From Desulfosarcina alkanivorans (lineage in GTDB: Bacteria; Desulfobacterota; Desulfobacteria; Desulfobacterales; Desulfosarcinaceae), in contig NZ_AP021874.1 in NCBI RefSeq assembly GCF_009688945.1, forward strand, positions 4,712,001-4,776,000: a DNA stretch of 64,000 nucleotides, read 5' to 3'. The position numbers and the translations under genes were made by a program. Positions 1 to 8,387 of this stretch are shown one piece after another. The notes under the pieces are model-generated. The model did no database searches, was not told the origin of the DNA, and saw only the letters and a list, made by a program, of their open reading frames with translations. The first letter of the stretch is position 1. Each line of letters opens with the position of its first letter.

Positions 1-1
1 C

Positions 2-73
2 GTCTCCCAGGCGGAGCTGCAGGAGGCCCTGCATTGCGGGCTGCTGGGCCTCGATGTAAGCGAAACCGCTTAA
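2..73 (+). CDS. C-terminal end of an upstream gene, probably glpA
   Basis: A frame open from the left edge of the window ends at a TAA at 71-73 and encodes the last 23 residues of a protein whose body lies outside. The residues are too few for a family call. Because the next genes are glpB and glpK, the usual partner here would be GlpA, the FAD subunit of anaerobic glycerol-3-phosphate dehydrogenase. That identity rests on gene order only. Confidence 0.4.
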   Translation, partial: VSQAELQEALHCGLLGLDVSETA

Positions 74-151
74 TGTCCACCCAAAAAAAGATAAACCGTC
101 CCTGCAACCGAACTTGATGTCGATGGTTTCAAGAAATCCAAAAAAAGCGCA

Positions 152-1465
152 ATGCTTATGAAGGCAACGAATACAGAACCGATAGAATGTCAGCTGATGG
201 TCATCGGTGCCGGCATGGCCGGCATGGCGGCAGCTCTTTTTGCCGCCCGTCGCGGCATTTCCACCGCCCAGGCCGGGCTTACCGGCGAAACCCTGTATGC
301 CAGCGGATTGTTCGATCTGTATGGCGTTACCCATGGCCGCTCACGGGCGCCCGTTGACGATCCCTGGCAGGGGCTGGACCGGCTGAGGCGATCCCACCCC
401 GATCATCCTTTTTGCCGTGTGTCCAACCACCAGATCCGTCTGGCCATGGATCTGCTGACCGAATTTCTGGGCGAGGCCGGACACCCCTATCGGGGACATG
501 CGGACAAAAATGCCCGGCTGATCACACCGGTGGGTACCATCAAGCGCACGTTTCGGGTGCCGGCGACCATGTGGGCCGGCGTTCTGGCCCTGGAAGCACG
601 GGAGCCGTCCCTGGTTGTTGACATCAGGGGGCTGCGCGGCTTCAGTGCGGAACAGATCGTGAGCACCCTGAAGCCTGCATGGCCCGATTTAAGGGCTGCG
701 TCCATCGATCTTCCCTGGGAAGCCCGGCTGGGACCCAAATATGCCGAACACATCGCCCGGGGGCTTCACGTGGAAACGGCTCGCCGCGAACTGGCCGATG
801 CCATCCAACCCCATCTGGGACAGGCGAAATCCATCGGGCTGCCGGCTGTTTTAGGTATCCACGATACCGAAACCGTCCGCAAGGATCTTGACCGGTTGCT
901 CGGAGTGCCGGTATTTGAGATTCCCACCATGCCGCCGGCGATTTCCGGTGTGCGCCTCAAAGAGGCCTTCGACATTCACATGCCCGCGCAGGGGATCAAC
1001 GCCCACTACCACCATACGGTGCAGGCCCTGCACCGTCGGCCCGACGGCCGGTTTGTCCTCGATGTCGGCAGGACCCAACCGGAGACCTCGGTCATTGCCG
1101 ACCGTGTGCTGCTGGCCACCGGCCGGTTTCTGGGAAAAGGGCTGGTGGCCGGGCGACAGGGCATCCGCGAAGCCCTTCTGGATATACCGGTCAGCCAGCC
1201 GGTAAACCGTAGCTGCTGGCATCGTGAGGCCTTCCTGGACCCCAAGGGCCATGCCATCAACCTTGCCGGGATAGAGGTGGACGACCGCTTCCGGCCCGTG
1301 AACGCAAACGGCCGCCCGGTTTACGACAACCTTTATGCCGCCGGATCGATTCTGGCCCATCAGGACTGGATTCGCACCAAAAGCGGTACCGGCCTTGCCG
1401 TGGCCACGGCCTATGGGGCGATCGAAGCCATGGCAGAGGATTCGACTGGCAAGCCGAAGGGCTGA
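152..1465 (+). CDS. glpB: Anaerobic glycerol-3-phosphate dehydrogenase subunit B
   Basis: GlpB is the second flavoprotein subunit of the anaerobic glycerol-3-phosphate dehydrogenase, which oxidises G3P to dihydroxyacetone phosphate and passes electrons to the membrane quinone pool. The 437-residue protein opens with a Rossmann FAD-binding fingerprint (VIGAGMAGMAAALFAARRG, about residues 17-35) followed by the GlpB-typical segment ASGLFDLYGV. It ends with an FAD-proximal segment (NLYAAGSILA...TKSGTGLAVATAYGA) as in the family. A second in-frame ATG at 158 is an equally possible start, since no clear ribosome site separates the two. It lies between a probable glpA end and glpK, which supports a glycerol catabolism cluster. 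Confidence 0.88.
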   Translation: MLMKATNTEPIECQLMVIGAGMAGMAAALFAARRGISTAQAGLTGETLYASGLFDLYGVTHGRSRAPVDDPWQGLDRLRRSHPDHPFCRVSNHQIRLAMDLLTEFLGEAGHPYRGHADKNARLITPVGTIKRTFRVPATMWAGVLALEAREPSLVVDIRGLRGFSAEQIVSTLKPAWPDLRAASIDLPWEARLGPKYAEHIARGLHVETARRELADAIQPHLGQAKSIGLPAVLGIHDTETVRKDLDRLLGVPVFEIPTMPPAISGVRLKEAFDIHMPAQGINAHYHHTVQALHRRPDGRFVLDVGRTQPETSVIADRVLLATGRFLGKGLVAGRQGIREALLDIPVSQPVNRSCWHREAFLDPKGHAINLAGIEVDDRFRPVNANGRPVYDNLYAAGSILAHQDWIRTKSGTGLAVATAYGAIEAMAEDSTGKPKG

Positions 1466-1544
1466 CAGGACAGCCATTATCCGTTGTCGAACAGGGCGCC
1501 GCAGAGCTGATGCGCGTGGGCATCCCGAAGCCCGGTCGTGCGAT

Positions 1545-1560
1545 GACTGCCATGGCAGTC
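1545..1560. promoter_or_regulatory. 16-bp perfect palindrome in the glpB-glpK spacer
   Basis: GACTGCCATGGCAGTC is a perfect 16-bp palindrome lying 130 bp before glpK. Such symmetry fits a dimeric regulator site, but no second copy is seen nearby and no regulator is encoded next to it, so the role is unproven. Confidence 0.25.
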
Positions 1561-1689
1561 CGCTGATTGCGGAACGATCGCCGGTGATGGCGGCATGTCC
1601 CGGACGGTTGTTCCTGTGGATAGAAAATGATAATAATGCATCCATAATCCCCTCTCCCGACCACCTTTTTCCGGAATAAGGAGTCACTC

Positions 1690-3201
1690 ATGACCCGCTA
1701 CATCGGCGCATTGGATCTGGGAACCACCAGCAACCGGTTTATCCTTTTCGACCATCAGGGACAGGTCGTCGGCACGGACCAGGTCGAGCACGAGCAGATT
1801 TTCCCCAGGCCCGGATGGGTGGAGCATGACCCCATGGAGATCTGGCAAAACACCCGGCGGGTGATCAGGGGCGCCATGGGCAAAGTCGGTATTTCCGGAA
1901 AAGATATTGTGGCCATCGGCATTACCAACCAGCGGGAAACCACCGTGGTGTGGGACAAGAAGACCGGCCAGCCTTACAGCAACGCCATCGTCTGGCAGTG
2001 CACCCGCACCGACGACATCTGCGAAGCCCTGGAAGAAGAGGGCGGCCAGGACCGTTTCCGCCGGACGACCGGGTTGCCCCTGGCCACCTATTTTGCCGGT
2101 CCGAAAATCAAATGGATACTGGACAACGTTGCCGGGGTGAAGGCTGCGGCAGACAAGGGCCGGGCCCTCTTCGGCACCATTGAAACCTGGATCATCTGGC
2201 AGCTCACCGGCGGGACCGCCGGCGGCGCCCATGTTTCCGATGTTACCAATGCTTCACGGACCCTGCTCATGGATCTGGAGACCCTGTCCTGGGATGAGGA
2301 GATTCTCAAGGTCATGGGCATTCCCCGGCAGATGCTGCCGCGTATCGTGCCTTCCATCGACAAAAACACCTGGGGGCACACCCTGAACGAAGGCCCCCTG
2401 GGGGCGTCGGTTCCGGTTTGCGGAGCCCTCGGGGATCAGCAGGCCGCCCTGGTGGGGCAGACCTGCTTTGGGGTTGGTGAAGCCAAGAACACATACGGCA
2501 CCGGCTGTTTCATGCTGCTCAACACCGGTACCCAGCCGGTCCAGTCGGCCCATGGCCTGCTGACCACCGTGGGATACCAGATCAGCGGGGAAAAACCGGT
2601 CTACTGCCTGGAAGGGTCGATTGCCATCGCCGGGGCCCTGGTGCAATGGCTGCGGGACAACCTGGGTTTGATCCGTTCGGCCCCGGAAGTGGAGACCCTG
2701 GCCCGCACCGTTGACGACAACGGCGGGGCCTACATCGTGCCGGCCTTTTCGGGCTTGTTCGCCCCCTACTGGCGTTCCGATGCCCGCGGCGTCATTGTCG
2801 GCCTCACCCGTTATGTCAACAAGGGTCACATCGCCCGTGCCGTCCTGGAAGCCAACGCCTACCAGACGCTGGATATCATGGAGGCCATGAAAAAGGATTC
2901 GGGGGTGGATCTCAACAACCTCAAGGTGGACGGGGGCATGGTGGCCAACGAGCTGCTCATGCAGTTTCAGGCCGACCTGCTGGATGTGCCCGTGATCCGG
3001 CCCGCCATCACCGAGACCACGGCACTGGGCGCCGCGTATGCCGCCGGACTGGCCTCCGGGTTCTGGAATTCCATGGCGGATCTGAAGCAATACTGGTCGG
3101 AGGACAAGACCTGGACGCCCCAGATGGATGACGGGGTCCGGCAAGCCGGCATCCGGTCCTGGAAAAAGGCGGTCCAGCGAACCTTTGATTGGGAGCGTTG
3201 A
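1690..3201 (+). CDS. glpK: Glycerol kinase
   Basis: GlpK phosphorylates glycerol with ATP to sn-glycerol-3-phosphate in the cytoplasm, feeding the dehydrogenase encoded just upstream. The 503-residue length is standard for the FGGY kinase family. Visible hallmarks are the phosphate-1 loop (ALDLGTTSNRFILFD, residues 8-22), the GlpK segment GWVEHDPMEIW, the glycerol-contacting ITNQRETTVVWD region, and the C-terminal ATP-binding stretch LKVDGGMVANELLMQ. An AAGGAG ribosome site sits 7 bp before the ATG. Transcription very likely ends at the strong hairpin immediately downstream. Confidence 0.96.
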   Translation: MTRYIGALDLGTTSNRFILFDHQGQVVGTDQVEHEQIFPRPGWVEHDPMEIWQNTRRVIRGAMGKVGISGKDIVAIGITNQRETTVVWDKKTGQPYSNAIVWQCTRTDDICEALEEEGGQDRFRRTTGLPLATYFAGPKIKWILDNVAGVKAAADKGRALFGTIETWIIWQLTGGTAGGAHVSDVTNASRTLLMDLETLSWDEEILKVMGIPRQMLPRIVPSIDKNTWGHTLNEGPLGASVPVCGALGDQQAALVGQTCFGVGEAKNTYGTGCFMLLNTGTQPVQSAHGLLTTVGYQISGEKPVYCLEGSIAIAGALVQWLRDNLGLIRSAPEVETLARTVDDNGGAYIVPAFSGLFAPYWRSDARGVIVGLTRYVNKGHIARAVLEANAYQTLDIMEAMKKDSGVDLNNLKVDGGMVANELLMQFQADLLDVPVIRPAITETTALGAAYAAGLASGFWNSMADLKQYWSEDKTWTPQMDDGVRQAGIRSWKKAVQRTFDWER

Positions 3202-3232
3202 TCGCTGGGCCGCGGCCCCGCTAACCCACTCC

Positions 3233-3280
3233 AAAGTCCCCCCGGCCAGGCGATGCAGTCCTGGGCCGGGGGGACTTTTT
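3233..3280 (+). terminator. Rho-independent terminator after glpK
   Basis: A perfect 13-bp stem (AGTCCCCCCGGCC at 3235-3247 pairing with 3264-3276) with a 16-nt loop is followed by a run of T. Flanking A and T extend the pairing. It lies 32 bp past the glpK stop. Confidence 0.92.
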
Positions 3281-3399
3281 ACGTGGTCCGGCGCTGATCC
3301 CCGGGGGCGCTTTTGGAGTTGACGGTTTGTAATGTTCGATGGATGCGTTACTTTATGCGGCATCCGCAGGCTGACCCCTGACCATCGAGGCAAAATCCA

Positions 3400-4698
3400 A
3401 TGGCAGAACATGCAGACCGGGAACGATTTATTCCCATCGGAAAAGTGGAACTGGTTGACCGCCTGGCCCATAGCCGGATGGTCCCGCCGAATGCCCGCCA
3501 ATCCTTTCTCCTTTTTGCCAAAATTCTCGACAGTATTTTTCATTTTGAATTTCATGAGCAAACCGAATCCCTCAAGGAGAACTATCGCCCGTTCAACCCC
3601 GACAGCGATACGGTGACCGCGCGACGTTTTTCCCGGCAAGAACGAAAATCCCACGAAGACCGCCTCATGGCGACGTTCAAAGACGTGTTGAATCAGGCCA
3701 ACTATCAACAGATCACCGAAGCCGATCTGGCATACGCCATGAGCCGGGAGTCGCTTTTCAAGATCAATCTGCTGGTGGATTTCGAGGATTTTGAGAGCCA
3801 GCTGGTTTTTGGAAGGGGCACCCGATCCCGTCGGATCCGTCGTAAAAAATGGCTGCTCAAAGAAGAAACCGTTGAGATTACCGTATACGAAAGGGTGGCG
3901 CTGATCATCAAGTACAAAGATGATTCCTATTTTAAAGCCCGCAATCGCAAGGATCTGAATTTCAATCCGGGGACCATGATCGTCAAGCTGTTCAAGAACA
4001 TCCCCAAGGGGGATCTGGAGATGCTCTTTCCCAATGCGCAGGTGGGCATGAAGCTCAAGGACAAGCTGCTCATGGGCGGTTTTGCCTTGGGTGGCGGCGT
4101 TGCGGTGTTGTTGAAGGCCGGTGCAGGACTGGTGGCCGCGGCCAGTATCCTGTGGCTGATGACCCGTTCTGTCGTCTCCAGCGGTGGGGCGATCCCGCCG
4201 ATGGGTCCGGTGGAAGTCTCCGCCATGGTGGGCGGGGTGACGGCCCTGGCCGCCATAGGGGCCTTTCTTTTCAAGCAGTGGAACAGCTATAAAAACCGAA
4301 AAATCAAATTTATGAAAATGCTGGGGGACAATCTTTATTTCAAGAACCTGGACAACAATGCCGGCGTTTTTTACCACATCATCGCCGATGCGGAAGAAGA
4401 AGAGTTCAAAGAGGCCCTGCTGAGCTATCTTTTTCTGATGCATGCCGACACAGAAATCACCGCGTCAGCCCTGGATGATGCCATCGAGGACTGGTTCAGC
4501 GAGAGCTACGCGGCCGCCATCGATTTCGAAATCGACGACGCCCTGAAAAAATTGAACCGTTTGAACCTGTGTAAACAAACCGGAACGGATGACGCCGGCT
4601 CACCCTTGTGGCGGGCCGTCCCCCTGCCGGAAGCCTGTGAGCGGCTGGATTTTATATGGGACCACTTTTTTCAGACGTATTCGCCGGCATCGGGATGA
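3400..4698 (+). CDS. TMEM143/DUF3754-family membrane protein
   Basis: A 432-residue protein resembling the TMEM143 (DUF3754) family, whose function is unknown. The recognisable core is a soluble N-terminal half with the family-typical stretch KNIPKGDLEMLFPNAQVGMK near residues 200-220. It is followed by two membrane spans (about 225-260 and 275-292) and a cytosolic C-terminal domain rich in Glu. No signal peptide is visible. The gene stands alone between the glpK terminator and convergent menG. ATG 3400 is the first sensible start; the ribosome site is weak. Confidence 0.7.
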   Translation: MAEHADRERFIPIGKVELVDRLAHSRMVPPNARQSFLLFAKILDSIFHFEFHEQTESLKENYRPFNPDSDTVTARRFSRQERKSHEDRLMATFKDVLNQANYQQITEADLAYAMSRESLFKINLLVDFEDFESQLVFGRGTRSRRIRRKKWLLKEETVEITVYERVALIIKYKDDSYFKARNRKDLNFNPGTMIVKLFKNIPKGDLEMLFPNAQVGMKLKDKLLMGGFALGGGVAVLLKAGAGLVAAASILWLMTRSVVSSGGAIPPMGPVEVSAMVGGVTALAAIGAFLFKQWNSYKNRKIKFMKMLGDNLYFKNLDNNAGVFYHIIADAEEEEFKEALLSYLFLMHADTEITASALDDAIEDWFSESYAAAIDFEIDDALKKLNRLNLCKQTGTDDAGSPLWRAVPLPEACERLDFIWDHFFQTYSPASG

Positions 4699-4778
4699 TT
4701 TCATCGCTGGTGCGACCGCCACGGGGGCTGTTTTTTTCCTAATATTCATACCCGTTGACTGCCGCCGGCCGCAACCGC

Positions 4779-4812
4779 CGGGTGTGATTGACACCCGCGC
4801 GGGTCTCTTTTA
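4779..4812 (+). terminator. Possible terminator between convergent genes
   Basis: A 7-bp hairpin (CGGGTGT at 4779-4785 with ACACCCG at 4791-4797) is followed after a short GC stretch by CTCTTTTA. It lies between the convergent TMEM143-like gene and menG. The gap between stem and T-run makes this weak. Confidence 0.35.
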
Positions 4813-5517
4813 ACGGGGCTTGACCCCCACGAACAGGTTGGCGATGCCCAGTGTCAGGCGCCGGCAGGATATGTGGCCAAAGCCTGCATCCGCCATGATG
4901 GACATGAAAGCCCCGGTTGTCGGAAACCGGGTGACCGATTCGGGGAGGTAGGAATAGGCGAAGCGGTGATTGGAAAAAAGGCGGCCGATGATCGGCAGCA
5001 CCCGTTGAAAATAGGTCAGGTAGGCATCCCGAAGGCGTGTTTTTTTGGGCGTGGCCAGTTCCAGCACCAGCACCATTCCGCCCGGCAGAAGACAGTCGAA
5101 AAACGCCTTCAGGGCGCCCGCCTTGTCCTGGATGTTGCGGATACCGAAGGCAATGGTCACCGCGTGGAAGGAGCCCGCGCCAAAGGGCAGCGCCAGGGCG
5201 TCGCCGGCCAGCAGGCTGACGGCCGGGTGTGGCGTGCGCTGGATTTTCTCCCGGGCCAGGCGAAGCATTCCCGGTGAGAAATCGATACCGGTCACGCTCA
5301 CCATCGCTCCCTTCTGTCTGACGATCTCCAGGGTCACGTCACCGGTGCCGCAGGCCACATCCAGCACCCGCCCGTTTTCGGGAAGGCGCATTGCCGACAC
5401 CAGTTTTTTTCGCCAGACAACATCCTGGCGGAGGCTGAGCAGGCGGTTGAGCAGATCATAACGGGGGGCGATGCTGTCGAACATCTCCCGGACGAAGGGA
5501 AGCTCCCTGCTTTGCAT
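4810..5517 (-). CDS. menG: Demethylmenaquinone/ubiquinone C-methyltransferase
   Basis: A class I SAM methyltransferase of the UbiE/MenG family that methylates demethylmenaquinone in the last step of menaquinone synthesis, the expected quinone of an anaerobe. The family signature MFDSIAPRYDLLN lies at the N terminus, the SAM-binding motif VLDVACGTGDVTL follows, and the conserved IAFGIRNIQDKAGAL segment lies mid-protein. The ATG at 5517 is chosen because AAAGGA sits 5 bp before it. An in-frame ATG at 5538 lacks a ribosome site. Divergent from dnaJ. Confidence 0.88.
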   Translation of the reverse strand: MQSRELPFVREMFDSIAPRYDLLNRLLSLRQDVVWRKKLVSAMRLPENGRVLDVACGTGDVTLEIVRQKGAMVSVTGIDFSPGMLRLAREKIQRTPHPAVSLLAGDALALPFGAGSFHAVTIAFGIRNIQDKAGALKAFFDCLLPGGMVLVLELATPKKTRLRDAYLTYFQRVLPIIGRLFSNHRFAYSYLPESVTRFPTTGAFMSIMADAGFGHISCRRLTLGIANLFVGVKPR

Positions 5518-5624
5518 TGACATCCTTTCATCTTGCATTAAATTTATGCATCATTTAAAGGAGAAAAATTAACATATCACGTCGCTCGTGACAACATGAA
5601 GGGATAACGGTTTCAGGACTACCC

Positions 5625-6740
5625 ATGGCAGCCAAACGAGACTATTACGAAGTGCTTGGCGTTGACCGCAACGCCGCCGATTCGGATTTGAAAAAGGCCT
5701 ATCGGAAACTGGCCCTTAAATTTCACCCCGATAAAAACCCCGGTGATCGGGAAGCCGAAGAAAAGTTCAAGGAGGCCGCAGAGGCCTACGAAGTGCTCCG
5801 GGACAGCAACAAGCGCCAGATCTACGACCAGTATGGCCACCAGGGATTAGAAGGGTCGGGGTTTTCCGGGTTCGGCGGTTTCGAAGACATCTTTTCCAGT
5901 TTCGGCGACATTTTTGAAGACTTCTTCGGGTTTGGCGGTGGGCGACGGTCCAGAAGCCGCGCGAACCGGGGAGCCGACCTGCGCTATGATATGCAGCTCA
6001 GCTTCATGGAAGCGGCCTTCGGTACGGAAAAAGAGATCGATGTGGAAAAGGCGGAATCGTGTGCCGCCTGCGAGGGTACCGGCGCCGAACCGGGATCCGG
6101 CGTGGAAACCTGTCCCCATTGCGGCGGCAGCGGCCAGGTGGGCCGCAGCCAGGGGTTTTTCACCGTTCGCACCACCTGCGGTCATTGCCGCGGACAGGGG
6201 CAGGTGATCGCCAACCCCTGTAAAGCCTGCCGGGGTCAGGGAAAAGTGCTGGCCCGCAAAAAGGTGTCTGTCAGAATCCCTGCCGGCGTGGACAACGGGT
6301 CTCGGCTGCGCCTTACCGGTGAGGGTGAGGCCGGAGCCTACGGCGGACCGCATGGGGATCTGTATGTGTTTATTCACGCGGAGGCCCATGACTTTTTCAA
6401 GCGGGACGACACCAGCGTTTTGTGCCAGATTCCCGTTTCCTTCGTCCAGGCGGCACTGGGAGACACCATTTCCATTCCCACCCTTAACGGCGAGACCGAT
6501 CTGGAGATCCCCAAAGGCACCCAGCCCGGTGATGTTTTCCGACTGCGGGGCGAGGGGATTCCCTCTCTCAGAAACGGTCACCGCGGCGACCAGATCGTTC
6601 AGGTCAACGTGAAAACACCCACCAACCTCAACAAAAAACAGGTGGCCCTGCTCAAGGAATTCGCTTCACTTGAAGAGAGCAAGTTTACCAGCAAGCTGAA
6701 AAACATCCTGAAAAGCGGCCCGACCCGGGCGGCCAACTAG
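5625..6740 (+). CDS. dnaJ: Chaperone protein DnaJ
   Basis: DnaJ is the Hsp40 co-chaperone that delivers unfolded clients to DnaK and stimulates its ATPase. The 371-residue protein has the full type I layout: J-domain (residues 1-70) with the HPD motif in KFHPDKNPGD; a Gly/Phe-rich linker (about 75-120); a zinc-binding domain with four CxxCxGxG-type repeats (CAACEGTG, CPHCGGSG, CGHCRGQG, CKACRGQG); and the C-terminal substrate-binding domains. No dnaK or grpE is adjacent. Confidence 0.96.
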   Translation: MAAKRDYYEVLGVDRNAADSDLKKAYRKLALKFHPDKNPGDREAEEKFKEAAEAYEVLRDSNKRQIYDQYGHQGLEGSGFSGFGGFEDIFSSFGDIFEDFFGFGGGRRSRSRANRGADLRYDMQLSFMEAAFGTEKEIDVEKAESCAACEGTGAEPGSGVETCPHCGGSGQVGRSQGFFTVRTTCGHCRGQGQVIANPCKACRGQGKVLARKKVSVRIPAGVDNGSRLRLTGEGEAGAYGGPHGDLYVFIHAEAHDFFKRDDTSVLCQIPVSFVQAALGDTISIPTLNGETDLEIPKGTQPGDVFRLRGEGIPSLRNGHRGDQIVQVNVKTPTNLNKKQVALLKEFASLEESKFTSKLKNILKSGPTRAAN

Positions 6741-6817
6741 GCGTATCCGATCACCAAACCGGAAGCGGTTTGCAAGAACGGCCGCGATACAGACAGGTGC
6801 ACAGGAGTCCTTCGATC

Positions 6818-7186
6818 ATGTTCGAGCTAAAAATTCTCAGTCATTTTGCCGCTGCCCACCAGTTGACCATGGTGGCCAAAAAATGCGAAAATCTTCACGG
6901 CCACAACTGGAAGGTCGAGGTGTGTGTCAAGGGTGAGCGCCTCAACGATGCCGGCGTCGTGGTCGATTTCGGCATCCTCAAGGGATATGTCAAAGAGATC
7001 ATGGGCCGCCTGGACCACAAATTCTTGAATGAACTGCCCTATTTTGAAAAAGACGCCCCGTCTTCGGAAAACCTGGCCGTATACATCGCCAAGAGCCTTC
7101 AGGAGATGATCAAAGAGCCCGGGCTGGCCGTCAGCCGGGTCACCACCTGGGAATCGGAAGACGCCTGTGCTACTTATTTCCCGTAA
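6818..7186 (+). CDS. queD: 6-carboxy-tetrahydropterin synthase QueD (6-pyruvoyl-THP synthase family)
   Basis: This enzyme converts dihydroneopterin triphosphate to 6-carboxy-tetrahydropterin, an early step of queuosine and 7-deazaguanine synthesis. The 122-residue protein carries the zinc-binding histidines in FAAAHQL and LHGHNW and the catalytic Cys in KKCENLHGHNW. The C terminus has the conserved VTTWESEDACATY segment. The ATG at 6818 is preferred over an upstream in-frame ATG at 6770, because family members begin at this point and AGGAG precedes it. No other queuosine gene is nearby, so specificity within the family is inferred. Confidence 0.85.
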   Translation: MFELKILSHFAAAHQLTMVAKKCENLHGHNWKVEVCVKGERLNDAGVVVDFGILKGYVKEIMGRLDHKFLNELPYFEKDAPSSENLAVYIAKSLQEMIKEPGLAVSRVTTWESEDACATYFP

Positions 7187-7262
7187 TGGCACGTATCCCT
7201 CCGGAAACGGCATCTTTCAGCCCGGGCCTTCGTTCCCGCTCCGTTGAAATTCTCGACCTTGT

Positions 7263-7296
7263 GCTGCTGCGACTCCGGTTTCAACCTCGCAGCAGC
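7263..7296. terminator. Inverted repeat between convergent queD and pyrE
   Basis: GCTGCTGCGA (7263-7272) and TCGCAGCAGC (7287-7296) form a 10-bp perfect stem with a 14-nt loop in the spacer between two convergent genes. There is no T-run on either side, so it may act as an mRNA end stabiliser or not at all. Confidence 0.35.
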
Positions 7297-7396
7297 CTCG
7301 CCCTGAACCCAAAGCGACCCTTTCTGGATGGCCACGAGTTCGCGACAGCAGGAAGATCAATAATGCCCGACGCTTGAGCGATGGGCCCGCCGGTTT

Positions 7397-7960
7397 CTAT
7401 TTTTCCATCTGTTTCCAGCAATCCACCAGTTCGTCCCGGGTGATGATGGCCGTTGTATCGGACACATGGGCGCGGATGTTGTCCACCCCCCCCTCCTGCC
7501 GGTCTACCAGCACCACCGCGCGAACCACCTCCAGCCCTTCGGACCGGGCCCGCTCGATGGCTTTGATCGTAGAGCCGCCGGTGGTGGCCACATCGTCAAT
7601 GACCACCACCTTTTCACCATGATGGATATCCCCCTCGACCCATTTGACAATACCGTGGTCTTTCTGGTCTTTGCGGATGGAGAAGGCCTTTACCGGATGG
7701 CCTTTGAGCTCAGACGCAAAGGCAGTGGCCATGGCAATGGGGTCTGCGCCGAAGGTGAGCCCGCCAACAGCCGAGGCCCCGCTGTCCTGTATGGCCGCGA
7801 ACATCAGGTGCCCGGTCAGAAACATGCCGCGGGGGCTTAATGTGGTGGGCTTGCAGTTCACATAGAATCGGCTCATTCGGCCCGATACCAGTTTAAATGC
7901 GGGCGTTTCGCTGAACCTGAAGGATTTTCGGCACAGCAGCGCGATCAGTTCTTTTTTCAT
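7397..7960 (-). CDS. pyrE: Orotate phosphoribosyltransferase
   Basis: PyrE joins orotate and PRPP to give orotidine-5'-phosphate in de novo pyrimidine synthesis. The 187-residue protein is family length. The PRPP-binding motif VVVIDDVATTGGS is clear (about residues 115-127), and the flexible-loop Lys/His stretch IRKDQKDHG is present. GGGAGG lies 5 bp before the ATG. It is a single-gene unit convergent with queD. An inverted repeat lies about 65 bp upstream in its leader. Confidence 0.94.
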   Translation of the reverse strand: MKKELIALLCRKSFRFSETPAFKLVSGRMSRFYVNCKPTTLSPRGMFLTGHLMFAAIQDSGASAVGGLTFGADPIAMATAFASELKGHPVKAFSIRKDQKDHGIVKWVEGDIHHGEKVVVIDDVATTGGSTIKAIERARSEGLEVVRAVVLVDRQEGGVDNIRAHVSDTTAIITRDELVDCWKQMEK

Positions 7961-8387
7961 GGGGGCCTCCCAGGCGGCCGGATTTATAAGAAATACTTGA
8001 TTTTAAGGGAGTTTTCGTATAGAAAAGCCTCCACCGAACTGGAAGAAGCCCGTCATTGGGATTCAGTGGAGGCTTCGGCAAGGAAAACTGGGAACAGCAC
8101 TCCTTGAGCTTAAGAGGGTTCCATAACAGCTGCGAGGTTGCCGGTCAATGCCAAACCCCGGGAAGACATCAGCCAGATGGTCGAAGGCGTCTAAGGTCTC
8201 GCCCAATAATACGTTCACATTGTCGACCTCGATTCATCCCGCCCGGTGGCGATGCGAAAACCTTGGAATCGTCCAACTGTGCCTCCGGTTTTCGCGCCTT
8301 GCCGGACGGGCGCCTCGACGCCCAATTCTGCGAACTTATTTTTGTGCGAACCCTAAGCGTTATCGATGCTTTTTCACATTTCTGGTC
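7961..8387. other. pyrE-tolC divergent intergenic region
   Basis: No convincing gene is seen. A 10-bp inverted repeat (8025-8034 with 8066-8075, arms AAGCCTCCAC/GTGGAGGCTT, 31-nt loop) precedes pyrE on its own strand and ends in a short T-run in that direction. The tolC frame is open upstream to 8148, but the residues there look non-coding. Confidence 0.5.

Noticed and set aside
2254..4443. A 729-codon open frame on the minus strand
   Set aside because: It lies opposite glpK and the TMEM143-like gene, has no family features, and comes from the stop-poor reverse frame of GC-rich coding DNA.
8025..8075. Pyrimidine attenuator before pyrE
   Set aside because: The inverted repeat has a 31-nt loop and only a short T-run, and no alternative fold was found, so a PyrE-specific attenuator is not supported.
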